Positions 8,738-17,660 of a stretch of 64,000 nucleotides of DNA are shown one piece after another; the first letter of the stretch is position 1; the number at the start of each line of letters is the position of its first letter. A program made the position numbers and the translations under genes. This stretch comes from Sphingobacterium sp. BN32. GTDB lineage: Bacteria; Bacteroidota; Bacteroidia; Sphingobacteriales; Sphingobacteriaceae. A model generated the notes under the pieces. That model saw nothing but the letters and a program-made list of their open reading frames with translations. It did not search any database and was not told the origin of the DNA. The stretch spans positions 434,001 to 498,000 of the forward strand of contig NZ_CP129963.1 in the NCBI RefSeq assembly GCF_030503615.1, read 5' to 3'.

Positions 8738-10534
8738 ATGAGAAAATTAAGCCTATTTTTTTTATTTATCATTTACACGTTATTTACCCATGCACAGACG
8801 GATAAGGCTCAATGGTTAGCGGATGCCCGTTATGGTATGTTTATTCACTGGGGGCTTTATAGTGCTACCGAGGGGATTTGGAAGGGCGAGCGCTTGCGCC
8901 ACCCGAATAACTATGCGGAGTGGATCCGTTATAGAAATCGGATTGGGGAGGCTGAATATGGAGCTTTAGCAAAGCGATTTGATTGGGAAAAAATCAATCC
9001 GGAAGAGTGGGTTTTGCTGGCGAAGAAGGCCGGCATGAAATATATTATCATCACGTCGAAACATCACGATGGTGTTGCGCTATGGGATACAAAGGTAGGT
9101 TCTTATTCTTTACCGAAATTGAGTGGAAGCGGGCGAGATGTGATTAAGGAAATAGCAGATGCCTGTCGAAAACACGATATGAAATTGGGATTTTATTATT
9201 CCCACTGGATCGATTGGCAACATCCGTATGCTTGGAACCATAATCAAGAAGTAACTGGGCGCGTGACTGACGCACAGTATAATCAGTACTGGCAGGAGAA
9301 AGTGATTCCCCAAGTACGTGAGCTTTTGACAAATTACGGTGATATTGCGCTGATGTGGTTTGATATGTGGATTCCCTATCAGCAGAGTATCATCAAGAAG
9401 GAACAGTTGGATCAATTGGCGAGCATGATACATCAACTGCAGCCAAAGTGCTTAATCAATTCGCGCTTAGGGCTTCCAATCAGCGATGAAAACGTGGATT
9501 TTGAGACGCTTGGAGATAATGTATTTGGGGAAGCTTATACGGATCATATTTGGGAAACGCCGGGTACTATTGCGCATTCCTGGGGTTTTAATGCTCTAGA
9601 GAACGAATGGAAATCCACCAACCAACTATTCCAATCTTTGATTAACAACGTAAGCTTGAATGGATCATATACCTTAAACATCGGGCCTCGAGCAGATGGT
9701 TCTGTGCCTTTTGAAGGTGTAGAACGTTTGGAAACGATTGGTAAGTGGTTAGCGCAATACGGCGAAGCTTTATATGCTAACAAAGGATTGAAGCTAAGAA
9801 GTTCGCAACATGATTGGGGGCGAATTACGCAAGATCAAAGTGGGACGAACTTATATCTTCATGTTTATAACTGGCCGTTAGACAAAAAACTTCGCGTTTC
9901 CGGATTGTTAGGAAAACCGGTGCGGGCAACGCTTTTGAGCTCCGCCGAGCCGCTTGATTTAAAGGTTGAGCAGTTCGGGCCTTTGATGCATATTCAGCTT
10001 CCCGAAACACAAGCAGATCCATACGTTTCGGTAGTAAAAATGAGTTTCGATGAAATCCATTTAGATGAGCAAGTTGTGGGCGAATCTACTTTTGGCGGCT
10101 TTGCATTGAATGCAAGAAATCTTGTAACTCCGGGAGTTGAAATGAAAGCATTTGATGGTACCCGACCGGATTATTTAATGTTAAAGGAGCATCAGGACAT
10201 TGCATGGAAAGTTTATCTACCAAAAGCCGGGAGATATAAATTGACTTCGAACATCCATAATGGACATGGGAAGGAAAGCACGTTAAAAATCGCTGTACAA
10301 CGCTTGACTTTAGAAGCGAGTGCTGCCGCTAAGCGATATCGTCAAGACTTTTCTGTTTCGGCCAAACCCAATGGAAAAGTAACAGTTGAGCCGAATGAGA
10401 ATTGGTATGTTGAAGAGTTTTTGGATCAAGAGGTTGGGACTTTCAACGCGGATCGTGCTGGATATTATGAAGTGCACTTCTCTGCGAGTTCCCCTATTTG
10501 GTTTAACAAGATATGGATTGAATCGATAAAATAA
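8738..10534 (+). CDS. Alpha-L-fucosidase, GH29
   Basis: This 598-residue secreted enzyme has a signal peptide MRKLSLFFLFIIYTLFTHAQ and a GH29 TIM barrel. Visible motifs are ARYGMFIHWGLYS (about 30-42), SKHHDGVALWD (about 107-117) and ALMWFDMW with the nucleophile Asp209. A C-terminal beta-rich part (about residues 350-598) probably holds one or two accessory domains. GH29 enzymes remove alpha-linked L-fucose with retention; the acid/base residue is variable and I cannot place it. The gene follows the susCD terminator with its own -7 element and is probably controlled with that locus. It supports fucosylated glycans as the substrate. Confidence 0.93.
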   Translation: MRKLSLFFLFIIYTLFTHAQTDKAQWLADARYGMFIHWGLYSATEGIWKGERLRHPNNYAEWIRYRNRIGEAEYGALAKRFDWEKINPEEWVLLAKKAGMKYIIITSKHHDGVALWDTKVGSYSLPKLSGSGRDVIKEIADACRKHDMKLGFYYSHWIDWQHPYAWNHNQEVTGRVTDAQYNQYWQEKVIPQVRELLTNYGDIALMWFDMWIPYQQSIIKKEQLDQLASMIHQLQPKCLINSRLGLPISDENVDFETLGDNVFGEAYTDHIWETPGTIAHSWGFNALENEWKSTNQLFQSLINNVSLNGSYTLNIGPRADGSVPFEGVERLETIGKWLAQYGEALYANKGLKLRSSQHDWGRITQDQSGTNLYLHVYNWPLDKKLRVSGLLGKPVRATLLSSAEPLDLKVEQFGPLMHIQLPETQADPYVSVVKMSFDEIHLDEQVVGESTFGGFALNARNLVTPGVEMKAFDGTRPDYLMLKEHQDIAWKVYLPKAGRYKLTSNIHNGHGKESTLKIAVQRLTLEASAAAKRYRQDFSVSAKPNGKVTVEPNENWYVEEFLDQEVGTFNADRAGYYEVHFSASSPIWFNKIWIESIK

Positions 10535-10608
10535 TATCCGATTAGGAAACTTCTCCTTTGCAGCTGTAAAAAATAAGCCACTACTAGGTTTAGGGAGGAA
10601 ATTTTAAT

Positions 10609-10616
10609 TACCTTTG
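10609..10616 (+). promoter_or_regulatory. -7 element for pnp
   Basis: TACCTTTG matches TAnnTTTG and lies 69 bp before the pnp ATG, predicting a leader of about 65 nt. That would be long enough for PNPase autoregulation, although no clear hairpin is obvious. Confidence 0.5.
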
Positions 10617-10685
10617 TGCGATTAAAAAGGTCAAAATTAAATTGATGCATTCTATTTGAGGCAACTGCATCACAACGAAAACACA

Positions 10686-12878
10686 ATGAGTTATAACGAA
10701 CACAAAGTAACAATTGAGATGGGCGGCGGACTTGCTCCTATCGAATTGTCTACCGGAAAGTTAGCGAAGCAAGCTGACGGATCGGTGGTATTAAAGCAAG
10801 GAAACACGATGTTATTGGCAACGGTTGTTTCATCCAAAGAAGCTAAGGCGGGGGTTGATTTCCTTCCTTTATCTGTAGATTACCAAGAAAAATATGCGGC
10901 TACCGGCCGTATCCCAGGCGGTTTCTTACGCCGTGAAGCTAGACTTTCAGATTATGAAGTTTTAATTTCAAGATTAATAGATAGAGCGTTACGTCCATTA
11001 TTCCCAGATACTTACCATGCAGATACACAGGTTATGGTGAGTTTGATTTCTGCGGATAAGGAGATCATGCCAGATGCATTAGCAGGATTGGCTGCTTCTG
11101 CAGCGATCGCAGTATCTGATATTCCATTCAATGGTCCTATTTCAGAAGTTCGCGTGGCGAAGGTAGATGGTCAATTAGTGATCAATCCAACGGTTTCCGT
11201 TTTGGAGAATGCGAGCTTAGAGTTTATCGTTGCGGGATCTGCACAAGATATCGTGATGGTGGAAGGCGAAGCGAAAGAGATTTCTGAAGCAGAGATGGTT
11301 GAAGCGATTGCTTTTGCGCACGAAGCAATTAAAAAGCAAGTTGCAGGACAAGTAGAATTAAGCAGATTAGTAGGTTCGGAAACCAAACGCGAGTTTGTTC
11401 ATGAGCCTTCGAACCCTGAGTTAAGAGAAGCTGTTTATGCAGCGACTTATGATAAAGTTTATGAGGTAGCGAAATCAGGATCGACGAAGCACGAACGTAC
11501 AGAGCGATTTGCCGAAATTGGTGAAGAGTTTTTTGCCACTCAAGGTGAGGAAATCGACGACGATACTGCTTTCTTGTTAAAGAAATACTACCACGACGTT
11601 CAATACGATGCTGTACGTAATTTAGTATTGGACGAAGGAATTCGTTTAGATGGCCGTGATGTTCGTACCGTACGTCCGATTTGGTCTGAGGTTGATTATT
11701 TGCCGGCTGCACACGGTTCTGCTGTGTTTACACGTGGTGAAACGCAATCATTAACTTCCGTAACTTTAGGAGCTAAAGATGATGAGCAAATGATTGATGG
11801 AGCATTTTTCCATGGTTATAACAAGTTCATTTTGCACTATAATTTCCCAGGATTCTCTACAGGTGAAGTAAGACCGAACAGAGGTCCAGGTCGTCGTGAA
11901 GTTGGACATGGTAACTTAGCGATGCGTTCATTGAAACAAGTATTGCCAACAGGTGAAGATAATCCTTACACAATCCGTGTAGTTTCAGATATTTTAGAAT
12001 CTAATGGTTCTTCGTCTATGGCTACTGTTTGTGCTGGTACTTTAGCATTGATGGATGCAGGTGTTAAAATTGCAGCTCCAGTTTCTGGTATTGCCATGGG
12101 ATTGATCACGGATGAGAAGACTGGTAAATACGCAATTTTATCAGATATCTTGGGTGATGAAGACCACTTAGGTGATATGGACTTTAAAGTTACAGGTACG
12201 CAAAAAGGTATCGTTGGATGTCAAATGGACTTGAAGATCAACGGTTTGAAATGGGAAGTGTTGACTCAAGCCTTAGATCAAGCTAAAGAGGCTCGCTTAC
12301 ACATCTTAGGCGAGATGGCTAAGACTATCCAAACGCCTCGTGAAGATTACAAACCTCACGCTCCACGCATTGTTCAAATTACGATCGATAAGGAATTTAT
12401 CGGTGCTGTGATTGGCCCTGGTGGTAAAGTGATTCAAGAAATGCAACGTGAAACAGGTGCTACGATTTCAATCGAAGAGGTTGATAACAAAGGTATTGTT
12501 CAGTTCTTCGCAGAAAATAAAGATTCGATCGATGCAGCAATGGCGCGTGTGAAAGCGATCGTTACGAAACCTGAGATTGGTGAAGTATATGAAGGTAAAG
12601 TGAAGTCTATCATGGCATTCGGTGCTTTCGTTGAAATTTTACCAGGTAAAGATGGTTTATTGCACATCTCTGAGATTGACTGGAAGCGTCTAGAAACCAT
12701 GGACGGCGTATTTAAAGAAGGGGATATGGTAACCGTTAAGTTATTAGATATTGATAAACAGGGTAAGATGAAGCTTTCTCGTAAAGCCTTATTACCTCGC
12801 CCTCCAAGAGAAGATAAGCCAAAGCAAGAGCAAAAGCCAGCGACTGATGCGTCGGCAACAGATGCTCCTCAAGCTTAA
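10686..12878 (+). CDS. pnp: Polyribonucleotide nucleotidyltransferase (PNPase)
   Basis: This 730-residue enzyme phosphorolytically degrades RNA 3' to 5' and can also add tails. The domain order is complete: first RNase PH domain (from about residue 10, with [18 protein letters not shown]), an all-alpha linker, second RNase PH domain ([15 protein letters not shown] and [20 protein letters not shown]), a KH domain (about 560-620, [16 protein letters not shown]) and an S1 domain (about 630-700, [20 protein letters not shown]), then a low-complexity tail. I chose the ATG at 10686 ([13 protein letters not shown]) over a TTG 30 bp upstream because the family begins there. A terminator follows directly. 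Confidence 0.97.
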   Translation: MSYNEHKVTIEMGGGLAPIELSTGKLAKQADGSVVLKQGNTMLLATVVSSKEAKAGVDFLPLSVDYQEKYAATGRIPGGFLRREARLSDYEVLISRLIDRALRPLFPDTYHADTQVMVSLISADKEIMPDALAGLAASAAIAVSDIPFNGPISEVRVAKVDGQLVINPTVSVLENASLEFIVAGSAQDIVMVEGEAKEISEAEMVEAIAFAHEAIKKQVAGQVELSRLVGSETKREFVHEPSNPELREAVYAATYDKVYEVAKSGSTKHERTERFAEIGEEFFATQGEEIDDDTAFLLKKYYHDVQYDAVRNLVLDEGIRLDGRDVRTVRPIWSEVDYLPAAHGSAVFTRGETQSLTSVTLGAKDDEQMIDGAFFHGYNKFILHYNFPGFSTGEVRPNRGPGRREVGHGNLAMRSLKQVLPTGEDNPYTIRVVSDILESNGSSSMATVCAGTLALMDAGVKIAAPVSGIAMGLITDEKTGKYAILSDILGDEDHLGDMDFKVTGTQKGIVGCQMDLKINGLKWEVLTQALDQAKEARLHILGEMAKTIQTPREDYKPHAPRIVQITIDKEFIGAVIGPGGKVIQEMQRETGATISIEEVDNKGIVQFFAENKDSIDAAMARVKAIVTKPEIGEVYEGKVKSIMAFGAFVEILPGKDGLLHISEIDWKRLETMDGVFKEGDMVTVKLLDIDKQGKMKLSRKALLPRPPREDKPKQEQKPATDASATDAPQA

Positions 12879-12893
12879 TTGACTTGATAAGAT

Positions 12894-12923
12894 AAAAAAG
12901 CCATCCAAACGGATGGCTTTTTT
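12894..12923 (+). terminator. Terminator of pnp
   Basis: The arm AAAAAAGCCATCC (12894-12906) pairs with 12911-12923 around an AAAC loop, giving a GC core and a T6 tail. Confidence 0.88.
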
Positions 12924-13089
12924 ATTTATAAAAATGATCAGGTTTTTAATTCATTATATTTGCTTCTCCACTCGCTGGAGTACATCCCTCGCTCATTCAG
13001 GAACATTTACGTGAGTTTGAAGCGGAGGAATATTGATATAAACAATGCGGAATTAGTAGAATAGACCATTAAAGAAATATAATCGGAAA

Positions 13090-13140
13090 AATAAGCATAA
13101 AGAAAGGGTGCCAATTTGACACCCTTGCTTTATGCTTATT
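13090..13140 (-). terminator. Terminator of the DUF493 gene, probably bidirectional
   Basis: The outer stem AATAAGCATAAAG (13090-13102) pairs with 13128-13140, and an inner stem AAGGGTG pairs with CACCCTT. Read leftward it ends in a T-rich tail. Read rightward it is followed by TTTTTA and could back up the pnp terminator. The DUF493 stop codon lies 1 bp away. Confidence 0.75.
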
Positions 13141-13141
13141 T

Positions 13142-13465
13142 TTATAACATCATTACACCGGGTATCTCTGCTACCTTTTTGTAATATTCTATCACCTCAT
13201 CAGCAGAGTTTACAAAATTTTCTATGCTGATTGATGTGTATTTTCCACCTGAAGAACTTTTTTCGGAAAACTTCGCTGATGAATGGGTAAATAATGCTTT
13301 AACCTGTTCGCCCTGATCCGAGTCCGTTTTAACGATAAACTTAAAGGTATAGATTGAAGGAAATTGTTCAACCTCTATTAATTTTTCCCTAAAGTTTTTG
13401 TAGAAATCTTGACCGTTATTTCCGTCCTGAATATCTTTTATGTTAATGTTGTTGAAATCACTCAT
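13142..13465 (-). CDS. DUF493 family protein (YbeD-like)
   Basis: This 107-residue protein resembles the DUF493 (PF04359, YbeD) family: a leader, then FYKNFREKLIEVEQFPSIYTF, then KYTSISIENFVNSADEVIEYYKKVAEIPGVMML. The layout fits the ACT-like alpha/beta fold known for YbeD. The function is not established; in E. coli the gene lies beside lipoate synthesis genes, but there is no such context here. No signal peptide or membrane segment is visible, so it is probably cytoplasmic. It is flanked by pnp (convergent) and GH92 (same strand, 74 bp upstream) and has its own terminator. Confidence 0.8.
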   Translation of the reverse strand: MSDFNNINIKDIQDGNNGQDFYKNFREKLIEVEQFPSIYTFKFIVKTDSDQGEQVKALFTHSSAKFSEKSSSGGKYTSISIENFVNSADEVIEYYKKVAEIPGVMML

Positions 13466-13539
13466 TATGTTTTTCTCCTTTCCCTTATTGTTATCAAAAT
13501 GTGTACCTAAGGTTAAAACATGACAATTTGTGATATGTT

Positions 13540-15801
13540 CTAATTTTCCATCGATGTTGCTTGATCTCTACGCTTGTTGCCGAACTTTTTATTTGGCGTG
13601 GGCGACATTTCGAATACCAGGTCGCCACCTTTCATCATTTCGGAATGCGTAATATAGGATTTTGTGTATTTCTTCCCATCTAATCGGATAGACCTAATGT
13701 AGATATTCTTTTTGCTGTTGTTTTTAGCGCTTATGCGAAATAGTTTTCCACTAGGCATCTGGATTGTTGCTGCATCTAAAACAGGGCTCCCAAAGATGTA
13801 TTCGCCATTGACAGGGCTTGCAGGGTATAATCCCATCATGGACCATACTGCCCACGCACTCATCTGTCCGGCATCTTCATTTCCAGCATAGCCGTCTGGT
13901 CGATCATGGTACATAGAATCTATAATAGCTCTTACTTTTTCTTGGGTCTTCCAAGGTTTGCCGATATAACTATACATATAAGCAATATGGTGGCTTGGTT
14001 CATTGCCATGGGCATATTGTCCTATAAATCCGGAAGCATCGGGCGACTGGTTTTCTCCGGTCATATGTGATGGCGCCGCAAATAGCTTATCCAACATCTT
14101 ATCCAAGCCGTCCTTTTTGGGGAATAGATTTGCTAGGCCTCGCACATCGTGCGGAACAAAAAAGGAATGTTGCCAAGCATTTCCTTCTATATACTGACTT
14201 TTATCGAAATCATGTTCTGAGTAGAAAGGGTCGAATGGTTCTATGAATTTTCCATCTTTCTTTTTAGCGCGCATAAATCCAGATTGTGGGTCGAAATGAT
14301 TAACATAACTTTTCGCGCGCTTCGTGAATTTTTTATAATCCTCTTGTTTACCTAATTTTTTAGCAACTAAGGAAATGCAATAATCGTCAAATGCGTATTC
14401 CAGTGTCTTAGTTACCGAGCCACCATTGACATCTTGAGGAACATAGCCATACTCGATATAAGCAGGAACCTCTCGGATAGACTGATGGGCACTTGCTAAC
14501 ATCGCTTGATATGCGCGTTCTTGATCAATCCCTGGCCAATCTTTCAGGATCGCATCAGCAATCACGGGAATCGCATGATAGCCAGTCATTGTATTGGTTT
14601 CGAAAGTGCTCAGATCCCAAACAGGAAGCAAACCGTTTTCATCGTAAAACGCAAGCATGCTGTTAATAATGTCGGTATATCGTTCGGGTTGCGTGATGGT
14701 AAATAGCGGTTTTAACGCTCTGAACGTATCCCATAGTGAGAATAAGGTATAACGCTGGCCGTTATTTGGCATCTTGTGTTGTTCTCCTTTATAGTTCTTG
14801 TAAGCGCCGTCCTGGTCTGAGTACAGTGTTGGGGAAATCGCTGTATGATATAACGCAGTGTAGAAAATCCTTTTCAAGCGATCGTCCTTGCTTTCCACTT
14901 CAATCTTTCCTAATTCTTTCTCCCATTTCTGTTCGGCTTGGGTTTTCACCTGCTCAAATGACCAATTCGGAATCTCGTTTAGTGCTAATAGTGCTTTCTG
15001 TTCATTGCTTGTGGATAGTGCTACCTTCAGTTCGATCTGTTTGCCGCTCGGGAATACGAACTGCGCGTTGACAGCGGGTTCTGCAAGTTTTCCTTGATTT
15101 TCTATGCGTAATTTTTTTGCATTGCTTTCTATCCCATTGAGTAGGTATTGCTTGAATGGTGAAGAAAAGCGAACGGCAAAGTAGATATGTTGCTGATTCG
15201 CCCATCCATAGGAGTATCGCTTACCGATGACCGTGCTGTCATTTAAAATTTGAATCTCCGTATCGGTTGGTTTATCCCAATTGAAGGCATGATTTAAATC
15301 TAAGCGTATTGTGGGTTCTGATGAAGCTGGAAATTGATATTGGTGATAACCAACGCGTTCGGTTGCTGTAAGCCTTGCTTGTATCTGATTGTTTAATTGT
15401 ACGGCGTAATATCCAGGGCTTGCTTTTTCCTTATCGTGCGAAAATGCAACACGGGTATCGACTTTATAGTTTTTTATTGGTTTCAGCATAGGCATGATGG
15501 CGATATCCAACCAGTCGCCTATTCCAGTTCCGCTTAGATGCATATGGCTGAATCCGGCGATAGAATCTGCGGAGATATGGTATCCGCTGACCCAATCCCA
15601 ACCATTTTTACCGTTGTCCGGAGATAATTGAACTAAAGAGAACGGGACTGTAGCACCAGGAAAGGTATGCCCATGCCCTCCGGTTCCGATAAATGGGTCG
15701 ACATACTGTGTCAATTTTTGTGCTTCAGCATGGCTAGCTGATATCAGGATTACCGTGCTTAGGAAAATGGATTTTAGTGCCTTAGTATAATGAAAGGTCA
15801 T
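13540..15801 (-). CDS. Glycoside hydrolase family 92, alpha-1,2-mannosidase type
   Basis: This 753-residue protein has a signal peptide ending SHAEAQ. GH92 signatures run in order: YVDPFIGTGGHGHTFPGATVPF, QLSPDN, SGYHISADSIAGFSHMHLSGTG, the central SLWDTFRALKPLFT and GYHAIPVIADAI, the late GNEPSHHIAYMYSYIGKPWK, and GNEDAGQMSAWAVWSMMGLYP near the end. GH92 enzymes are calcium-dependent inverting exo-alpha-mannosidases, usually periplasmic in Bacteroidota, that trim N-glycan or yeast mannan. The gene is divergent from a lacI-type regulator whose likely operator lies between the two, so it is probably its target. The linkage preference cannot be read with certainty. Confidence 0.94.
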   Translation of the reverse strand: MTFHYTKALKSIFLSTVILISASHAEAQKLTQYVDPFIGTGGHGHTFPGATVPFSLVQLSPDNGKNGWDWVSGYHISADSIAGFSHMHLSGTGIGDWLDIAIMPMLKPIKNYKVDTRVAFSHDKEKASPGYYAVQLNNQIQARLTATERVGYHQYQFPASSEPTIRLDLNHAFNWDKPTDTEIQILNDSTVIGKRYSYGWANQQHIYFAVRFSSPFKQYLLNGIESNAKKLRIENQGKLAEPAVNAQFVFPSGKQIELKVALSTSNEQKALLALNEIPNWSFEQVKTQAEQKWEKELGKIEVESKDDRLKRIFYTALYHTAISPTLYSDQDGAYKNYKGEQHKMPNNGQRYTLFSLWDTFRALKPLFTITQPERYTDIINSMLAFYDENGLLPVWDLSTFETNTMTGYHAIPVIADAILKDWPGIDQERAYQAMLASAHQSIREVPAYIEYGYVPQDVNGGSVTKTLEYAFDDYCISLVAKKLGKQEDYKKFTKRAKSYVNHFDPQSGFMRAKKKDGKFIEPFDPFYSEHDFDKSQYIEGNAWQHSFFVPHDVRGLANLFPKKDGLDKMLDKLFAAPSHMTGENQSPDASGFIGQYAHGNEPSHHIAYMYSYIGKPWKTQEKVRAIIDSMYHDRPDGYAGNEDAGQMSAWAVWSMMGLYPASPVNGEYIFGSPVLDAATIQMPSGKLFRISAKNNSKKNIYIRSIRLDGKKYTKSYITHSEMMKGGDLVFEMSPTPNKKFGNKRRDQATSMEN

Positions 15802-15829
15802 AATCTTCGTTATAAATGTGTACTCTATA

Positions 15830-15837
15830 CAAAAGTA
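15830..15837 (-). promoter_or_regulatory. -7 element for the GH92 gene
   Basis: Read leftward it is TACTTTTG, a match to TAnnTTTG, 28 bp upstream of the GH92 ATG. The shared palindrome at 15884-15905 lies about 50 bp further upstream. Confidence 0.5.
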
Positions 15838-15883
15838 GTTTTATTTCTTTAATAAATCCTTTTAGCCTATTTTTTAGCAAATA

Positions 15884-15905
15884 GTTTAGCAATTGTTTGC
15901 TAAAC
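15884..15905. promoter_or_regulatory. Probable LacI-family operator
   Basis: An inverted repeat, GTTTAGCAA (15884-15892) and TTGCTAAAC (15897-15905), has a 4-bp spacer. A further half-site TTTAGCAAA lies just upstream, near 15874-15882. The right arm covers the -33 TTTG of the regulator gene, so binding there would block its transcription. Position, length and symmetry suit a LacI-type dimer. Confidence 0.65.
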
Positions 15906-15927
15906 TTTAGCTGAAATTATATATTTG
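15896..15927 (+). promoter_or_regulatory. Promoter of the LacI-type regulator
   Basis: TTTG (15896-15899), 20 bp, then TATATTTG (15920-15927) match both consensus boxes of the Bacteroidota primary sigma factor. The predicted start near 15933 gives a leader of about 27 nt. Confidence 0.75.
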
Positions 15928-15960
15928 GTAAAATTTCCTATAATCCACTGTTGACCTAGC

Positions 15961-16995
15961 ATGAGAAAGCGTATTTTAATTAGTGATATTGCAAAAACTC
16001 TTGGAGTTTCCGTTACGACCGTATCTTTTATTTTGAATGGAAAAGCGAAAGAGAAACGAATTAGTGAAAGTTTAACCAAACGCGTCTTAGAGTACGTCAA
16101 GAAGGTAGGGTATAAACCAAATCAATTAGCCCAAAGTTTAAGAACCGGGCAGTCCAAAATATTAGGCTTGATTGTCGAAGATATCTCAAACCCATTTTTT
16201 TCGAATATCGCAAAGTACATAGAGCGTATAGCCTATGAAAATGGCTATCACATTATCTACTGTAGTATGGATAATGATCCAACGAAAGCTAAAGAACTGA
16301 TTCAATTATTTTATGACCGACAGGTCGATGGCTATATCATTACGCCCCCTGAAGGTTTGGAGGATACTTTGAGCAATTTGAACAAGAATAATGTGCCTTT
16401 GGTGTTGTTTGACCGCTATGTGGCGCAGTTGGAAACTCATTATGTGGTACTGGATAACTTCAATGGAGCTTTTGAAGCCACCAAACATTTGCTGGATAAT
16501 CCCAAGAATAAAAAGGTGGGTTTTGTTTCGCTCTACTCTAATCAAACGCAGATGCGCGATCGTTTAGAGGGGTATATGAAGGCAATTGATGATTATCAGC
16601 AGCAGGCGTACATCAAGAAAGTTCGTTTAGATGAGGATGAAGAAACCGCAGTTGAGCAACTGTATGAATTTATTCATGATAATAACCTAGATGCTGTTTT
16701 GTTTGCGACCAATTATTTGGCAATTGATGGTTTGAAAGCTGTTAAAGAGAATGGCATTAAGCTGCCTAATATGGTTGCTTTTGATGACCATACATTGTTC
16801 AAATTGCATGATCCCGATATTTCTGTGGTGACTCAGGACACCGTAGCGATAGCGAACGAGCTCATACACACTTTGTTGAATGAAATCAAAGGAAAAAATA
16901 AGGAATTACAAAAAATTGTAATCCCTTGTGAGCTTCTTGTCAGAGGTTCATCGGCTATTGTTGAGGAGCCGCAGGAACAAACTTCATTGAAATAG
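15961..16995 (+). CDS. LacI family transcriptional regulator
   Basis: This 344-residue protein has an N-terminal LacI helix-turn-helix (about 4-50; [20 protein letters not shown]) and hinge, then a periplasmic-binding-protein-like sensor domain starting [20 protein letters not shown]. It ends with the family-type [11 protein letters not shown] segment. The expected role is a sugar-responsive repressor or activator. It is divergent from the GH92 mannosidase, and a palindrome in the shared 159-bp region overlaps its own promoter, which suggests autoregulation and control of GH92. The ligand is unknown; mannose or a manno-oligosaccharide is inferred from the neighbour. Its last 41 bp overlap msrB on the other strand. 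Confidence 0.92.
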   Translation: MRKRILISDIAKTLGVSVTTVSFILNGKAKEKRISESLTKRVLEYVKKVGYKPNQLAQSLRTGQSKILGLIVEDISNPFFSNIAKYIERIAYENGYHIIYCSMDNDPTKAKELIQLFYDRQVDGYIITPPEGLEDTLSNLNKNNVPLVLFDRYVAQLETHYVVLDNFNGAFEATKHLLDNPKNKKVGFVSLYSNQTQMRDRLEGYMKAIDDYQQQAYIKKVRLDEDEETAVEQLYEFIHDNNLDAVLFATNYLAIDGLKAVKENGIKLPNMVAFDDHTLFKLHDPDISVVTQDTVAIANELIHTLLNEIKGKNKELQKIVIPCELLVRGSSAIVEEPQEQTSLK

Positions 16996-17425
16996 AGTTT
17001 ACACAATGCCTCGTGTTTTTGGCGGTGAAACCTTCGCCCTCAAAAACATGACCGAGGTGTGCTCCACACTTGGCGCATAGAATTTCTGTTCTACGTCCGT
17101 CGGCATCGACCTCTCTTTTTACAGCGCCTGGTATTTCATCGTCAAAACTCGGCCAGCCACAATGTGACTCAAATTTATCTTCAGACGTGTATAAAGGGGC
17201 GTCGCAGCGTCGGCAGATATACGTTCCTTTTGCTTTGTTATCCAGAAGTTCGCCGGTAAATGGTCGCTCTGTTCCTTTATGAAGAATGACATATTCTTCT
17301 TCAGGCGTTAATTTGTTGTATTTCGTTTCGTCATTCATAGTCGTATGTGTATACTTCGATTGTGATTGGGCACAACTTGTAAATAAAAAAAAGAGAAAGA
17401 AGAAATTTATCCATTTCATAGTCAT
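16955..17425 (-). CDS. msrB: Peptide-methionine (R)-S-oxide reductase, lipoprotein form
   Basis: This 156-residue protein begins with a lipoprotein signal whose lipobox ends LFTSC (about residue 18), so the enzyme is probably anchored in the envelope. The MsrB fold follows: [19 protein letters not shown], the zinc pairs CRRC and [13 protein letters not shown], and the catalytic cysteine in [11 protein letters not shown]. MsrB reduces the R epimer of methionine sulfoxide in proteins, here presumably for repair of oxidised envelope proteins. A second ATG two codons in is an equal candidate start. The tail overlaps the end of the LacI-type gene by 41 bp, convergent. Confidence 0.95.
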   Translation of the reverse strand: MTMKWINFFFLFFLFTSCAQSQSKYTHTTMNDETKYNKLTPEEEYVILHKGTERPFTGELLDNKAKGTYICRRCDAPLYTSEDKFESHCGWPSFDDEIPGAVKREVDADGRRTEILCAKCGAHLGHVFEGEGFTAKNTRHCVNSISMKFVPAAPQQ

Positions 17426-17569
17426 ACTAAGTTAACAATAAAAAGCTGGTATAAAATCACATTATTGTTATATTTAGGGCACTTTATGACGATTCTATGA
17501 TATCTATTTAGAATGATTATAAATTGATAAATTACGTCATCAGATTGTCAGGGATTGCTTAATAAGTTA

Positions 17570-17577
17570 TACTTTTG
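17570..17577 (+). promoter_or_regulatory. -7 element for the act/cox cluster
   Basis: TACTTTTG matches TAnnTTTG. An ATTG at 17544-17547 lies 22 bp upstream as a weak -33 box. It predicts a leader of about 75 nt before actA. No other strong promoter is seen until the end of the act genes. Confidence 0.5.
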
Positions 17578-17660
17578 TGCATTGTTTTGTACGCTTCTGT
17601 GTACATACTCTAAGTGTCAACAATTAATTATTACACATAAAATAGTATAAAGTGCTAAAT

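Noticed and set aside
12960..13065. Possible gene remnant between pnp and the DUF493 gene
   Set aside because: Two frames are open for 25-40 codons (one ends RRNIDINNAELVE), but none has a start or a recognisable motif, so no feature is claimed.
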